64,000 nucleotides of DNA, taken from an archaeon (GTDB taxonomy: Archaea; Thermoproteota; Nitrososphaeria; Nitrososphaerales; Gagatemarchaeaceae). Below, piece after piece: positions 50,450 through 58,457 of this stretch. Location of the stretch: contig CP066694.1 of the NCBI GenBank assembly GCA_016432545.1, positions 1-64,000 on the forward strand, read 5' to 3'. How positions within the stretch are numbered: position 1 is the first letter of the stretch; each line of letters starts with the position of its first letter. Position numbers and translations under genes: made by a program. A model generated the notes under the pieces. The model made no database searches. It had not been told where the DNA came from and saw only the letters and a program-made list of their open reading frames with translations.

Positions 50450-51649
50450 ATGAAGTCGCCGGGGAAAGGAAGGGAACATGCTAGGATGAGTACGCTAGTC
50501 CTGATATTCTATGCGCTCCTGGTGGTGGCGCTCTTCCGGGTCTTCAGCCTCTGGATACTCTCCATAGGGTACTCCTTTAGGCATAGACCCCAAACCGCCT
50601 CGTCATCCAGGGTCTCTGTCATTGTCCCAGCCTACAACGAGGAGAAGTCGATCGAGCCCGCCATCAAGTCTCTTCTCGAGCAAGACTACGCCAACTACGA
50701 AGTGATCCTCGTAGACGATGGGTCCACGGACGGCACCGTGGCCGTCGCGAGAGGACTTGAGGGGCCTATCCTCAGGGTACTCAGTACTCCCAACAGAGGG
50801 AAGGCGGAGGCCCTCAACACCGGCATCGCAGCAAGCAACGGAGACATCGTGGTCACGGTCGACGCGGACACGCGCCTCAACAAAGGGGCTCTCACCAGCC
50901 TTGCTGCCCGGTTCGAGGCGGACTCTAAGATAGGGGCGGTGGCGGGCAACGTCAAGGTGGACCGACCTTCGGGCCTCCTGCAGCGGCTCCAGGAGGTCGA
51001 ATACACGACCGGCATAGGCCTCACACGGAAGGGCCAGTCGATGCTCTCCACGGTCATGATCGTGCCAGGCCCAATCGCCGCGTTCAGGAGGGCAGCCGTC
51101 GCCGAAGCCGGAGGGTTCTCTTCAGACACATTCGCCGAGGACTTCGACATGACGCTGGGCATCTTGAAGAAGAGACACAGAGTTGAATACGAAGACACTG
51201 CGGTAGCCTACACGATAGCCCCCCTGGGAATCGAGAACCTCATCAAGCAGCGGAGGCGGTGGTACCGTGGCATGATGCAGGTCCTGGGCAAGAACGAGGG
51301 CATGCTCTTTCGTCCGAGGTATGGCGTGGCAGGCCTCTACGGTATACCGTACATGTGGTACGACACCGTCGCACCGCTGGTAAACCTCTTTCTCGCCCTC
51401 TTCGCCGTCCTCGCAGGGTCCGTGACAGGAGACTGGGCTCCCGTGGTCCTCGGGCTCGGGTCTTACTGGGCGCTCCAGACCGTCGTCGCCGTGTCTGCCA
51501 TACTCCTGGACAGAGAGAGGAAACTCAGGCAGATCCTCGTCAGCCCGCTGCTGATGCTCTACAGCACCTTCCTGGACGGCGTCCGGACGGGGGCGTTCAT
51601 CGAGGAGGTCCTGAGCCTGAAGATGAAGTGGGAGAAGCCGGGAAGATGA
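50450..51649 (+). CDS. family 2 processive glycosyltransferase
   Basis: A 399-residue membrane glycosyltransferase. After one N-terminal membrane helix (LVLIFYALLVVALFRVFSLW) the GT-A domain shows VSVIVPAYNEEKSI, LVDDGSTDGT, TVDADTRLNKG, AEDFDMTLG and QRRRWYRGMM (the QxxRW of processive enzymes). Two or three membrane helices follow. It resembles PNAG, hyaluronan or cellulose-type synthases and probably builds a surface polysaccharide. It is translationally coupled (ATGA) to the next membrane gene. Confidence 0.9.
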   Translation: MKSPGKGREHARMSTLVLIFYALLVVALFRVFSLWILSIGYSFRHRPQTASSSRVSVIVPAYNEEKSIEPAIKSLLEQDYANYEVILVDDGSTDGTVAVARGLEGPILRVLSTPNRGKAEALNTGIAASNGDIVVTVDADTRLNKGALTSLAARFEADSKIGAVAGNVKVDRPSGLLQRLQEVEYTTGIGLTRKGQSMLSTVMIVPGPIAAFRRAAVAEAGGFSSDTFAEDFDMTLGILKKRHRVEYEDTAVAYTIAPLGIENLIKQRRRWYRGMMQVLGKNEGMLFRPRYGVAGLYGIPYMWYDTVAPLVNLFLALFAVLAGSVTGDWAPVVLGLGSYWALQTVVAVSAILLDRERKLRQILVSPLLMLYSTFLDGVRTGAFIEEVLSLKMKWEKPGR

Positions 51650-52341
51650 TTGCACTGGCCGCAACGGACTACACGATAGTCGGGACCGTGCTCGCCATCT
51701 CCGTCGCCATCATACTGCTATCCGGCATCGCCCTCTACGTGTCCTTCCGGGTCAAGGAGGCCCTGAAGGAGGAAAGGGGCACTGCTGCGCGCACCGCCAA
51801 GGTCGCCCTCCTGATCGGCCTTCTTTTCCTCTCCGGGGGCGTCTTCTACTTCTTCGCCGCCGGGTTCTCCTCAGGTGGTCCGACCTCGACGCTCTCCTCA
51901 TCGTCGGGTTTCTCTACGACAGTCTCCTCAACCAGCACTTCTGTAACCTACACGACGGCCTCCCCTCCCGGGAGCCAGGTCACCATGCAGGTCTCCTTCC
52001 CTGACCGGGTCGTCGCCGGCTCCTCCTTCACGATCTCCTTCACAATCGACAACAATGGGCCTGCCACACTGACCGGAGGTTCGCTCGACGTGGGGAACCT
52101 CTTCTACACCTTCTCGGTCAATTCAGCCGAGAAGTGTGCGCCAGCCTGCGCCTCGACCACATGGTCTGGAAGCGTCGTCCAGATCGGGGACATGACTCCG
52201 GGGGTCACCGTAGTCACGTTGGGACTGACCGCTCCCTCTCAACCTCAGCAGTTCTCAACCTCGGCAACGCTATACTACGTCGGCATGCCGCAGCAGATCT
52301 CAGCGACGATTTCAATCCAAGTGGTCTCGGGGCACCCTTGA
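51646..52341 (+). CDS. membrane-anchored beta-sandwich protein, coupled to GT2
   Basis: A 231-residue protein starting at ATG 51646, whose ATGA overlaps the glycosyltransferase stop. It has two membrane helices (VGTVLAISVAIILLSGIALY, AKVALLIGLLFLSGGVFYFF), a Ser/Thr-rich linker, and an extracytoplasmic beta-sandwich (ITITVD-type ISFTIDNNGPATLTGGS) with one cysteine pair (CAPAC). The tight coupling suggests a subunit or anchor for the polysaccharide made by the glycosyltransferase. Family unknown. Confidence 0.75.
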   Translation: MIALAATDYTIVGTVLAISVAIILLSGIALYVSFRVKEALKEERGTAARTAKVALLIGLLFLSGGVFYFFAAGFSSGGPTSTLSSSSGFSTTVSSTSTSVTYTTASPPGSQVTMQVSFPDRVVAGSSFTISFTIDNNGPATLTGGSLDVGNLFYTFSVNSAEKCAPACASTTWSGSVVQIGDMTPGVTVVTLGLTAPSQPQQFSTSATLYYVGMPQQISATISIQVVSGHP

Positions 52342-52411
52342 GGCCGGGACGCACCGATCCGCTCTTTCCCCCTTAAATACGAACTCCGCGGAGACGCCCG
52401 CAGGGACAGCT

Positions 52412-52822
52412 TTGATCGAGATCATCATGCCAAACCTCGTGGGCGTCCTAATCGCCACGATAGTCAGCTTCGTCATCGGCGCGGTATGGTTCGCTCCTCA
52501 GGTCATGGGGCGCATGTGGATGAACCTCCTCGGCAAGAACGAGGAGATGCTCCGGAAGAACCGCAACAAAGCCATAGTCTTCGGGTTCCTTGCAAACCTG
52601 CTCACAGCATATCTTCTCGGGGTCTTCGTCAAGGCGTTCTTCGCCGCCGACTGGCTCGACGGGGCAGAAGTAGGCTTCCTCGCCTGGCTCGCCTTCTCTT
52701 TCACCATCCACTTCACCTCCTACATCTTCGAGGACCGCCCTGTCAAGCTCTTCGGCATCGACGCCGCACACCAGCTCGTCATCTTCGTGGTGATGGGCGC
52801 AATCCTGGGAATCTGGGCCTAA
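52412..52822 (+). CDS. DUF1761-like membrane protein
   Basis: A 136-residue protein with four hydrophobic segments: VGVLIATIVSFVIGAVWFAP, FGFLANLLTAYLLGVFVKAF, GFLAWLAFSFTIHFTSYIFE, and HQLVIFVVMGAILGIW. The layout and VWFAPQVMGRMWM after the first segment match DUF1761 proteins. It starts at TTG 52412 with a TATA-like TTAAATAC at 52373-52380. Function unknown. Confidence 0.8.
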   Translation: MIEIIMPNLVGVLIATIVSFVIGAVWFAPQVMGRMWMNLLGKNEEMLRKNRNKAIVFGFLANLLTAYLLGVFVKAFFAADWLDGAEVGFLAWLAFSFTIHFTSYIFEDRPVKLFGIDAAHQLVIFVVMGAILGIWA

Positions 52823-52868
52823 GCACAGGCGGGCCTGCCCGCATAGTCTGAGTACGACCCTCTCAATC

Positions 52869-52879
52869 GGTTATATCTG
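52869..52879 (+). promoter_or_regulatory. TATA-like box for the Doc-like gene
   Basis: GGTTATATCTG centred 26 nt before GTG 52900. Confidence 0.5.
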
Positions 52880-52899
52880 AGTGTCCCGTTCGAGGGGCC

Positions 52900-53391
52900 G
52901 TGGCCCCCCGCAAGGTCCATCACATGGACCTCCAAGTTGTCGTCTCGATCAACAAGGAAGTAGTCTCCATCACCAACGAGCCACACGAAATTTCTCAGCC
53001 CGACAGCGACGCCCTGGCGACCCTACTGGGGGACGTGGAGTCCAGGGCCACGAACCAGGACTTCGAAGAAGCCGTCCCAGAGAAAGCCTCTCTCCTTGTC
53101 TTCAGAATCGCGAGCGGCCAGCACTTCAAAGCTGGCAACAAGCGAACCGCACTCGTTGCTGGCCTGACCTTCCTCCGAAAGAACGGGTACGCTTTCGACA
53201 TGCGGAGGCCTGAATGGGTCAACGTCGTGGACAAGGCCGGCGTCGCCGCCGCGGACCTGGACGACCTGGCCAACGTCTTGAAGTACATTGTCAAGAAGAC
53301 TCCGACAGAGCGGAAAGGCTGGGACAACGCGCTGAAGCAGGTGGTAGAGACCAACCGCCGCTTCCTTCGCGATGTCGGCCTACAGCGCTAG
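52900..53391 (+). CDS. Fic/Doc-fold protein with altered catalytic motif
   Basis: A 163-residue protein of the Fic/Doc superfamily, closest to Doc. The core reads RIASGQHFKAGNKRTALVAG (residues 69-88). The usual motif is HxFx[DE][GA]N[GK]R; here F76, G79, N80, K81 and R82 fit, but the catalytic His position is Gln74 (a His follows at 75) and the acidic position is Ala78. Activity as an AMP- or phosphotransferase is therefore doubtful. No antitoxin gene (Phd-like) is adjacent. Its stop overlaps ppdK convergently by 4 nt. Confidence 0.75.
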   Translation: MAPRKVHHMDLQVVVSINKEVVSITNEPHEISQPDSDALATLLGDVESRATNQDFEEAVPEKASLLVFRIASGQHFKAGNKRTALVAGLTFLRKNGYAFDMRRPEWVNVVDKAGVAAADLDDLANVLKYIVKKTPTERKGWDNALKQVVETNRRFLRDVGLQR

Positions 53392-56036
53392 ACCGTAGAC
53401 GCCAAAGCCGCCTTCCCCATGGCCGCGTGAGCCGCTGCGAGCCTTGCGATCGGGACCCTGAAGGCGGAACAGCTCACGTAGTCGAGCCCTACGTCGTGGA
53501 AGAACTCTATGCTCTTGGGGTCGCCGCCGTGCTCACCGCAGATCCCCACTTCAAGGCCCGGGCGGGCCTTTCTGCCCGCCTCGACCGCCATCTTGACGAG
53601 CCTGCCGACACCCGCCCTGTCCACCGAATCGAAGGGGCTGCTGGTCAAGATGCCCATCTCCAGGTACTTGGGGATGAACTTCGCCTCGACGTCGTCCCTG
53701 CTAAAGCCGAAGGTGGTCTGAGTCAGGTCATTGGTGCCGAACGAGAAGAAGTCCGAAGTTTCCGCGATCTCCCCGGCCGTGAGGGCCGCCCTTGGGGTCT
53801 CGATCATCGTGCCTATCTGGAACTCGACCCGCTTCCCCCTTTCCCTGAAGACCTCCTCGGCGGCCCTTTCGACGACCCCTCTGAGGAACCTGAGCTCGCC
53901 CGCGTGGGCCACCAGTGGTATCATGACCTTCACCTTGGCAGATTCTCTTTCCTCCTCTGCTACCTCCATGGTAGCCTGGACTATCGCCTTCGTCTGCATC
54001 TCGTATATCTCCGGGTAGGTGACCGCGAGCCTGCACCCTCGGTGCCCGAGCATCGGGTTGTGCTCTGCGAGCTGGCTGACCCTGTTGAGGACCCTGGTCA
54101 GCTCGGCCATCCTCTCTCTCGACGCGCCCTCCTCCTTCATCTTCTCCGCCTCCACCAGCAGCTCGTCGACGGAGGGGAGGAACTCGTGCAGAGGCAGGTC
54201 TAGGAGTCTGACCACCACCGGCTTCTTCGCCATCGCGGAGAAGATCCCCCGGAAGTCGGAGAGCTGGAAGGGGAAGAGCCTGTAGAGGTGCCTCCTCCTC
54301 TCTGCTTCGTCCTTGCTCATGATCATCTCCCTGACTATCGGGAGCCTCTCGGGCGCGTTGAACATCCTCTCAGTCCTGCAGAGCCCGATGCCTTCCGCGC
54401 CGAACTCCCTGGCCCTCTTCGCCCCCTCGGGCGTGTCGGCATTCGCCCAGACCCTGAGCCTTCTGACCTCGTCCGCCATCGAGAGGAGCCTCCCGAACTC
54501 GGGAGAGAGCTCCGGCTCCACCGTCCTGATTTCTCCCCTATAGACCGCCCCAGTTGTCCCGTCGATCGTTATCGTCTCGCCCTTGACCACCTTCTCCCCC
54601 GACTTTGTCGAGAATGACTGCCCGTCGGAGGAGATCTCGATCTCCGAGCAGCCAACAACGGCAGGCTTCCCCATCCCTCTGGCGACGACCGCTGCGTGTG
54701 ACGTCATGCCTCCGCGCGCGGTCAGGACCCCCTGCGCGGCTATCATGCCCTTGATGTCCTCAGGCGTCGTCTCGGGCCTGACCAAGATCACCTTCTCACC
54801 CCCTCCGGTCGCGGCTGCCTCGTCCGTGTCGAAGACCGCCCTCCCGAAGGCCGCCCCGGGAGATGCGTTGAGTCCTTTGGCGACGGGTACGTCGTTCTCT
54901 GTCGGGTCCAGGCGCCTGTGCAGCAGCGCGTCTAACATAGCAGGCTCCACCCTTCCAAGTGCCTCCTCTCTGCTGATCAGGCCCTCCTCAGCCATGTCCA
55001 CAGCCACCTTGACCGCAGCCTGGGCCGTCCTCTTGCCGTTCCTGGTCTGAAGTAGATAGAGCCTCCCGGCTTCGACCGTGAACTCGAAGTCCTGCAAGTC
55101 TTTGAAGTGCGACTCGAGTAGCCTCGCGAGTTCCTTCAGGCGGTCGACGAGCCTGCCTTCAATCTCTGCGATTCCGACCGGGGTCCTGACTCCCGCCACC
55201 ACGTCCTCCCCCTGGGAGTTGGGCAGGTATTCGCCGAAGAGCGCCTTCTCCCCGGTCGAGGGGTTCCTCGTGAAACCGACCCCGGAGCCGGAGTCCGGCC
55301 CGAGATTCCCGAAGACCATCGACTGCACGTTCACCGCAGTCCCGATGTCCTCTGCGATCCCGTAGTACTTTCTGTACTCCTTCGCCCTCCCGTTGTTCCA
55401 TGACTTTAGCACCGCCTCGATCGCCATCTGGAGCTGAACGTACGGGTCCTGCGGGAAGTCCACGCCAGTCTGCTCCTTCACCATTTCCTTGAACCTCGAG
55501 ACAAGCCCCATCAGGGCCGCAGGCTGTAGTTCGATGTCCGTCTTGACTCCTGCCTCGCTCTTCCTACTGGACAGCTCGCGTTCGAAGCTCTCTCCTTCAG
55601 CTCCCATGGCCACCTTCCCGAACATCTGGATGAGCCGGCGGTAGGAGTCGTATGCGAAGCTTTCGTTCCCGGTTGCCTTTGCGAGCCACTCCACCGCCTC
55701 GTCGTTCAGCCCGAGATTGAGGATCGTGTCCATCATCCCCGGCATCGAGAAGGGTGCTCCCGACCTGACAGAGAAGAGCAGGGTCTCTTGATGGGCCCCG
55801 AACCTCTTGCCCGTGCGCGCCTCGACCTCCTTCACCTTGGCCGCGACCTCGTCCATCAAGCCACGGGGGAGCTTGGAACCGCTAGAGTAGTACTCCTTGC
55901 AGACCTCTGTGGTGATCGTGAATCCCGGGGGAACAGGGAGCCCGATCGAGGTCATTTGGACTAGGCCGTACCCTTTGCCGCCAAGGCGGAACTTGTCGGC
56001 CCCTAGGGCCTCCTCGAAGAGCAGGACCCGGTCCAT
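53388..56036 (-). CDS. ppdK: pyruvate, phosphate dikinase
   Basis: An 882-residue enzyme interconverting pyruvate, ATP and phosphate with PEP, AMP and pyrophosphate. The N-terminal ATP-grasp domain starts GADKFRLGGKGYGLVQM and has SVRSGAPFSMPGMMDT; the swivelling phosphohistidine domain has GGMTSHAAVVARG with His447; the C-terminal TIM barrel has TERMF, GTMIETPRAAL and SFGTNDLTQ, GICGEHGGDP. It is full length. It can act in gluconeogenesis or reverse glycolysis and suits growth on organic acids. Confidence 0.95.
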   Translation of the reverse strand: MDRVLLFEEALGADKFRLGGKGYGLVQMTSIGLPVPPGFTITTEVCKEYYSSGSKLPRGLMDEVAAKVKEVEARTGKRFGAHQETLLFSVRSGAPFSMPGMMDTILNLGLNDEAVEWLAKATGNESFAYDSYRRLIQMFGKVAMGAEGESFERELSSRKSEAGVKTDIELQPAALMGLVSRFKEMVKEQTGVDFPQDPYVQLQMAIEAVLKSWNNGRAKEYRKYYGIAEDIGTAVNVQSMVFGNLGPDSGSGVGFTRNPSTGEKALFGEYLPNSQGEDVVAGVRTPVGIAEIEGRLVDRLKELARLLESHFKDLQDFEFTVEAGRLYLLQTRNGKRTAQAAVKVAVDMAEEGLISREEALGRVEPAMLDALLHRRLDPTENDVPVAKGLNASPGAAFGRAVFDTDEAAATGGGEKVILVRPETTPEDIKGMIAAQGVLTARGGMTSHAAVVARGMGKPAVVGCSEIEISSDGQSFSTKSGEKVVKGETITIDGTTGAVYRGEIRTVEPELSPEFGRLLSMADEVRRLRVWANADTPEGAKRAREFGAEGIGLCRTERMFNAPERLPIVREMIMSKDEAERRRHLYRLFPFQLSDFRGIFSAMAKKPVVVRLLDLPLHEFLPSVDELLVEAEKMKEEGASRERMAELTRVLNRVSQLAEHNPMLGHRGCRLAVTYPEIYEMQTKAIVQATMEVAEEERESAKVKVMIPLVAHAGELRFLRGVVERAAEEVFRERGKRVEFQIGTMIETPRAALTAGEIAETSDFFSFGTNDLTQTTFGFSRDDVEAKFIPKYLEMGILTSSPFDSVDRAGVGRLVKMAVEAGRKARPGLEVGICGEHGGDPKSIEFFHDVGLDYVSCSAFRVPIARLAAAHAAMGKAALASTV

Positions 56037-56114
56037 GTACGACTCTCTAGGGGGGCTCTCGGGGACTATATTTGTACGGCTGAAGACTCAGTCTACCAGG
56101 AGCTACGTCGTCGG

Positions 56115-56912
56115 CTAGGGGCCGGCGGACTTCCAAGTGACAGAGAAAGTCGACTGGTCGGTGGCCAGCGATGACGGCAATGCCTTCACAACGCCCCCGC
56201 TCGTGACCATGGTTATCTGCCACACTGTTGAGAAGGCTCCGATGTTCTTCGTCACACCCGAAATCGTTGCCTGATTGGTGGAGCCGAAGGAGACAGTCCC
56301 GAAGTTGGCCAACGGGAGGACGCCGCCGCTGCTCGATGGTGCTTCTGCGACCCATTCCGCCGAGGACCTCTGGGCGGAGTTCACCCTTGCTGAAGTGCTC
56401 GAGCTCTGACCCGTTGTGGTGTCAGTGATCGTTGTCACAAACTTCAACCCGTTGTACTGTACTTGCGCTGTGATCTGGTCGCCCGCGCTGACCGTCAAGC
56501 CGCTGATGATGAACGAAGGTCTGGGGTAGAATTCGTACCAAGCGTAGTACCTGGGACTACCGCTGGAGCAGTCCGAGTCCGTGCCTGTCTGCTCGACTGT
56601 TCCTGAGTTGTACCCGTCGATCCCCACCCAGAACGAGGAATAGGCTGTGTTGCTATCGCAAGTGGCCGTTGGCACTGTCCAAGACCCCTTCACGAACGTA
56701 ACGGTCCCCGCTCCTGAGGTAACCGCGTATCCGCTCCAGTTGGTGCTGCAGCTGTTTGTCGGGCACGAGACATTCCTCAGTCTCGAAGAGGCCACAATCG
56801 CGCTGCTGGACGCTGCGAAGGTGAATGCGGGAGCCACCGCGAGGGCAGCAAACGCCCCGATTAGGACGAGAGTGGCTAAGCGCTTCGCAACTGATTGCCT
56901 GTTCGTGCGCAA
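56115..56912 (-). CDS. glutamic (G1, eqolisin-type) peptidase
   Basis: A 265-residue secreted protein of peptidase family G1. After a signal peptide (LATLVLIGAFAALAVAPAF) come NWSGYAV, SSFWVGIDGYNSGTVEQTG with the catalytic Gln108, YAWYEFYP, and SSAEWVAEAP with the catalytic Glu186. These match the Gln/Glu pair of scytalidoglutamic peptidase. Family members work at acid pH, so this supports life in an acidic habitat or an acidic external space. No propeptide was separately identified. Confidence 0.85.
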   Translation of the reverse strand: MRTNRQSVAKRLATLVLIGAFAALAVAPAFTFAASSSAIVASSRLRNVSCPTNSCSTNWSGYAVTSGAGTVTFVKGSWTVPTATCDSNTAYSSFWVGIDGYNSGTVEQTGTDSDCSSGSPRYYAWYEFYPRPSFIISGLTVSAGDQITAQVQYNGLKFVTTITDTTTGQSSSTSARVNSAQRSSAEWVAEAPSSSGGVLPLANFGTVSFGSTNQATISGVTKNIGAFSTVWQITMVTSGGVVKALPSSLATDQSTFSVTWKSAGP

Positions 56913-56949
56913 TCTGGAGCTGGAAGAATAAATAAAGCTTCAGGTAGTG

Positions 56950-57435
56950 TCAGTCGCTTCGTCTCACCAGAGCACCTAGCCTCTCTTCATCCAGCCTGAA
57001 GACCTCCCATTCATCGAGCTTTCTGGCTCCAAGGCTCTCATAGAACTTCGCCGCCTTCTGGTTCCATCGGAGGACAGCCCACTCCATCCGTCCGCACCTC
57101 TCGGCCAAGGCTTCCCTGGCACACCACGAAAAGAGGGCCATCCCGGCCCCCTCTCTCCTGTGCCCCTCCTTGACGTAGAGGTCCTCTAGGTACAAGGTAG
57201 GTCTCGCGAGGAACGACGAGTATGTGTAAAAGTACAGCGCGTAGCCAACTGGCTCTTCTCCCACTTCGGCGATGACCAGCCTCAGTTTGTCCTTGTCGAA
57301 AACGTCCCGAAGGATCCTCGACTTCGCCTCTTCCGACGGCGGCTCGAGCTTCTCGAACCTGGCCAGCTCTCCAAGAAGGCTCAAGAATTGTTCCGAGTCT
57401 CCTCTCCTAGCCCTCCTGACTTTGACCTTGGCCAA
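56950..57435 (-). CDS. GNAT N-acetyltransferase
   Basis: A 161-residue acetyltransferase starting at TTG 57435. KVKVRRARRGDSEQFLSLLGELA, then YLEDLYVKEGHRREGAGMALF (acetyl-CoA binding, motif A), WNQKAAKFYESLGA and KLDEWEVFRLD are typical of the diamine/spermidine acetyltransferase (SSAT)-like branch. Substrate is probably a polyamine or thialysine-type amine. The frame is open to 57474, but MISLFRRVCALP is probably not translated. Confidence 0.88.
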   Translation of the reverse strand: MAKVKVRRARRGDSEQFLSLLGELARFEKLEPPSEEAKSRILRDVFDKDKLRLVIAEVGEEPVGYALYFYTYSSFLARPTLYLEDLYVKEGHRREGAGMALFSWCAREALAERCGRMEWAVLRWNQKAAKFYESLGARKLDEWEVFRLDEERLGALVRRSD

Positions 57436-57509
57436 TACAGGAAGGGCGCACACTCGGCGAAATAAGGAAATCACCTTAGCGCAAGTGAAAAACAGAAGGG
57501 AGACCTGGA

Positions 57510-57965
57510 TTAGTGATGCTGTTCCAGGTCCTTCGACATCTGTTCGAACTGGTCCTTCGTGATTTCGCCCCTCGCGTACCTCTCCCTGAGGATCTCACCG
57601 GCCTCGTCTCGGTGGTGCCAGCGTCCACTCCGGTACCCCCATCCCCACGGGAAGAAAGCGAATCTAGCGATCAGGAAGATGAAGAACACGAAGAAGAAGA
57701 ACCCGAATGGGAAGAAGTATGGGTACCGCATTCCTCCGACGTACCCGAAGCCTGCTGTTGGATAGAGCGCGTTCACAACTATCGCCGCGATGAAGATTAA
57801 CAGGACGAATGCAATGAACGCTCCGAAGAGGGGAATGAGTGCCCTTCTCGACCTGGGACTGAGCTCGAACTTGGTAGTCTCTTGCGTATTTCTCGCCTCC
57901 TGGTCGTGCCATGCCGGACGGGGATTCTTAAGAATATCGGAAAAACGATATTGCTTCTCACCCAT
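57510..57965 (-). CDS. membrane protein with C-terminal SHOCT domain
   Basis: A 151-residue protein with two hydrophobic segments (LIPLFGAFIAFVLLIFIAAI; PFGFFFFVFFIFLIARFAFF) joined by an aromatic loop, and a short C-terminal SHOCT domain (EILRERYARGEITKDQFEQM). SHOCT domains mediate oligomerisation and are common on envelope proteins. It is divergent from a PadR gene across 38 nt with AATATCG repeats, so PadR may control it. ATG 57965. Confidence 0.8.
   Translation of the reverse strand: MGEKQYRFSDILKNPRPAWHDQEARNTQETTKFELSPRSRRALIPLFGAFIAFVLLIFIAAIVVNALYPTAGFGYVGGMRYPYFFPFGFFFFVFFIFLIARFAFFPWGWGYRSGRWHHRDEAGEILRERYARGEITKDQFEQMSKDLEQHH
57933..57952. promoter_or_regulatory. AATATCG inverted repeat inside the SHOCT gene start
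   Basis: AATATCG and CGATATT arms (7 bp, perfect) separated by 6 nt, within the first codons of the SHOCT gene. A further AATATCG-AATATCC pair lies at 57978-57991 over the TATA-like box. Candidate PadR-binding sites. Confidence 0.4.
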
Positions 57966-57972
57966 CCCCCAA

Positions 57973-57991
57973 GGATAAATATCGAATATCC
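57973..57991. promoter_or_regulatory. shared promoter with tandem AATATCG-like repeat
   Basis: GGATAAATAT (57973-57982) is centred 26 nt before GTG 58004 of the PadR gene; the reverse strand GATATTTATCC can serve the divergent SHOCT gene. AATATCG and AATATCC follow directly. Confidence 0.45.
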
Positions 57992-58003
57992 GAATGACCC
58001 AAC

Positions 58004-58438
58004 GTGTGGTCCTTTCGTTTCGCCATGCACAGGAAGCGGGGGCTCCGCATGATGATCATGTCTCTCCTCTCGTCCTCGCCCAAGAACGGGGTAGAGCTCA
58101 TGGACGGGATTGAAGCGATGACCAGGGGCTGGTGGCGTCCTTCTCCTGGGTCCATCTACCCCCTCCTCAAGAGCCTCAAGCAAGAAGGCCTCGTCAAGCC
58201 TAGGGACGATGGAAGGTACGAGCTGACAGGAAAGGCACGCGTCGAGATCGAGGTCGCCTTCGGCCCATCCATGCGGGCACCCAAGAACCTTGAGGGCATG
58301 ACCGACGAGGTCGAGAGCTTCGTCACCTACGTCGAGGAGCTGGCTGCTTCGAACAGACCCGAGCTTGGACCATCGGCCGACAGAATCAGGTCTCTCGCGC
58401 AGCGCCTCCAGTCTGCGGTCGAAGGACCTTCGTCCTGA
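58004..58438 (+). CDS. PadR-family transcriptional regulator
   Basis: A 144-residue regulator. The winged helix is KRGLRMMIMSLLSSSPKNGVEL, with the PadR signature WWRPSPGSIYPLLKSLKQEGLV, and the wing GRYELTGKARVEIE. A C-terminal helix mediates dimerisation. GTG 58004 fits the TATA-like box; ATG 58025 is also possible. It is the first gene of a PadR-DUF47-PiT operon, so it may respond to phosphate or to a linked stress. Confidence 0.9.
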   Translation: MWSFRFAMHRKRGLRMMIMSLLSSSPKNGVELMDGIEAMTRGWWRPSPGSIYPLLKSLKQEGLVKPRDDGRYELTGKARVEIEVAFGPSMRAPKNLEGMTDEVESFVTYVEELAASNRPELGPSADRIRSLAQRLQSAVEGPSS

Positions 58439-58457
58439 GGTAGGCCGAGACCTAGGC

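Noticed and set aside
53214-54203. 329-codon plus-strand frame opposite ppdK
   Set aside because: A shadow caused by high GC third positions of ppdK; composition is Arg, Gly and Pro rich with no fold pattern.
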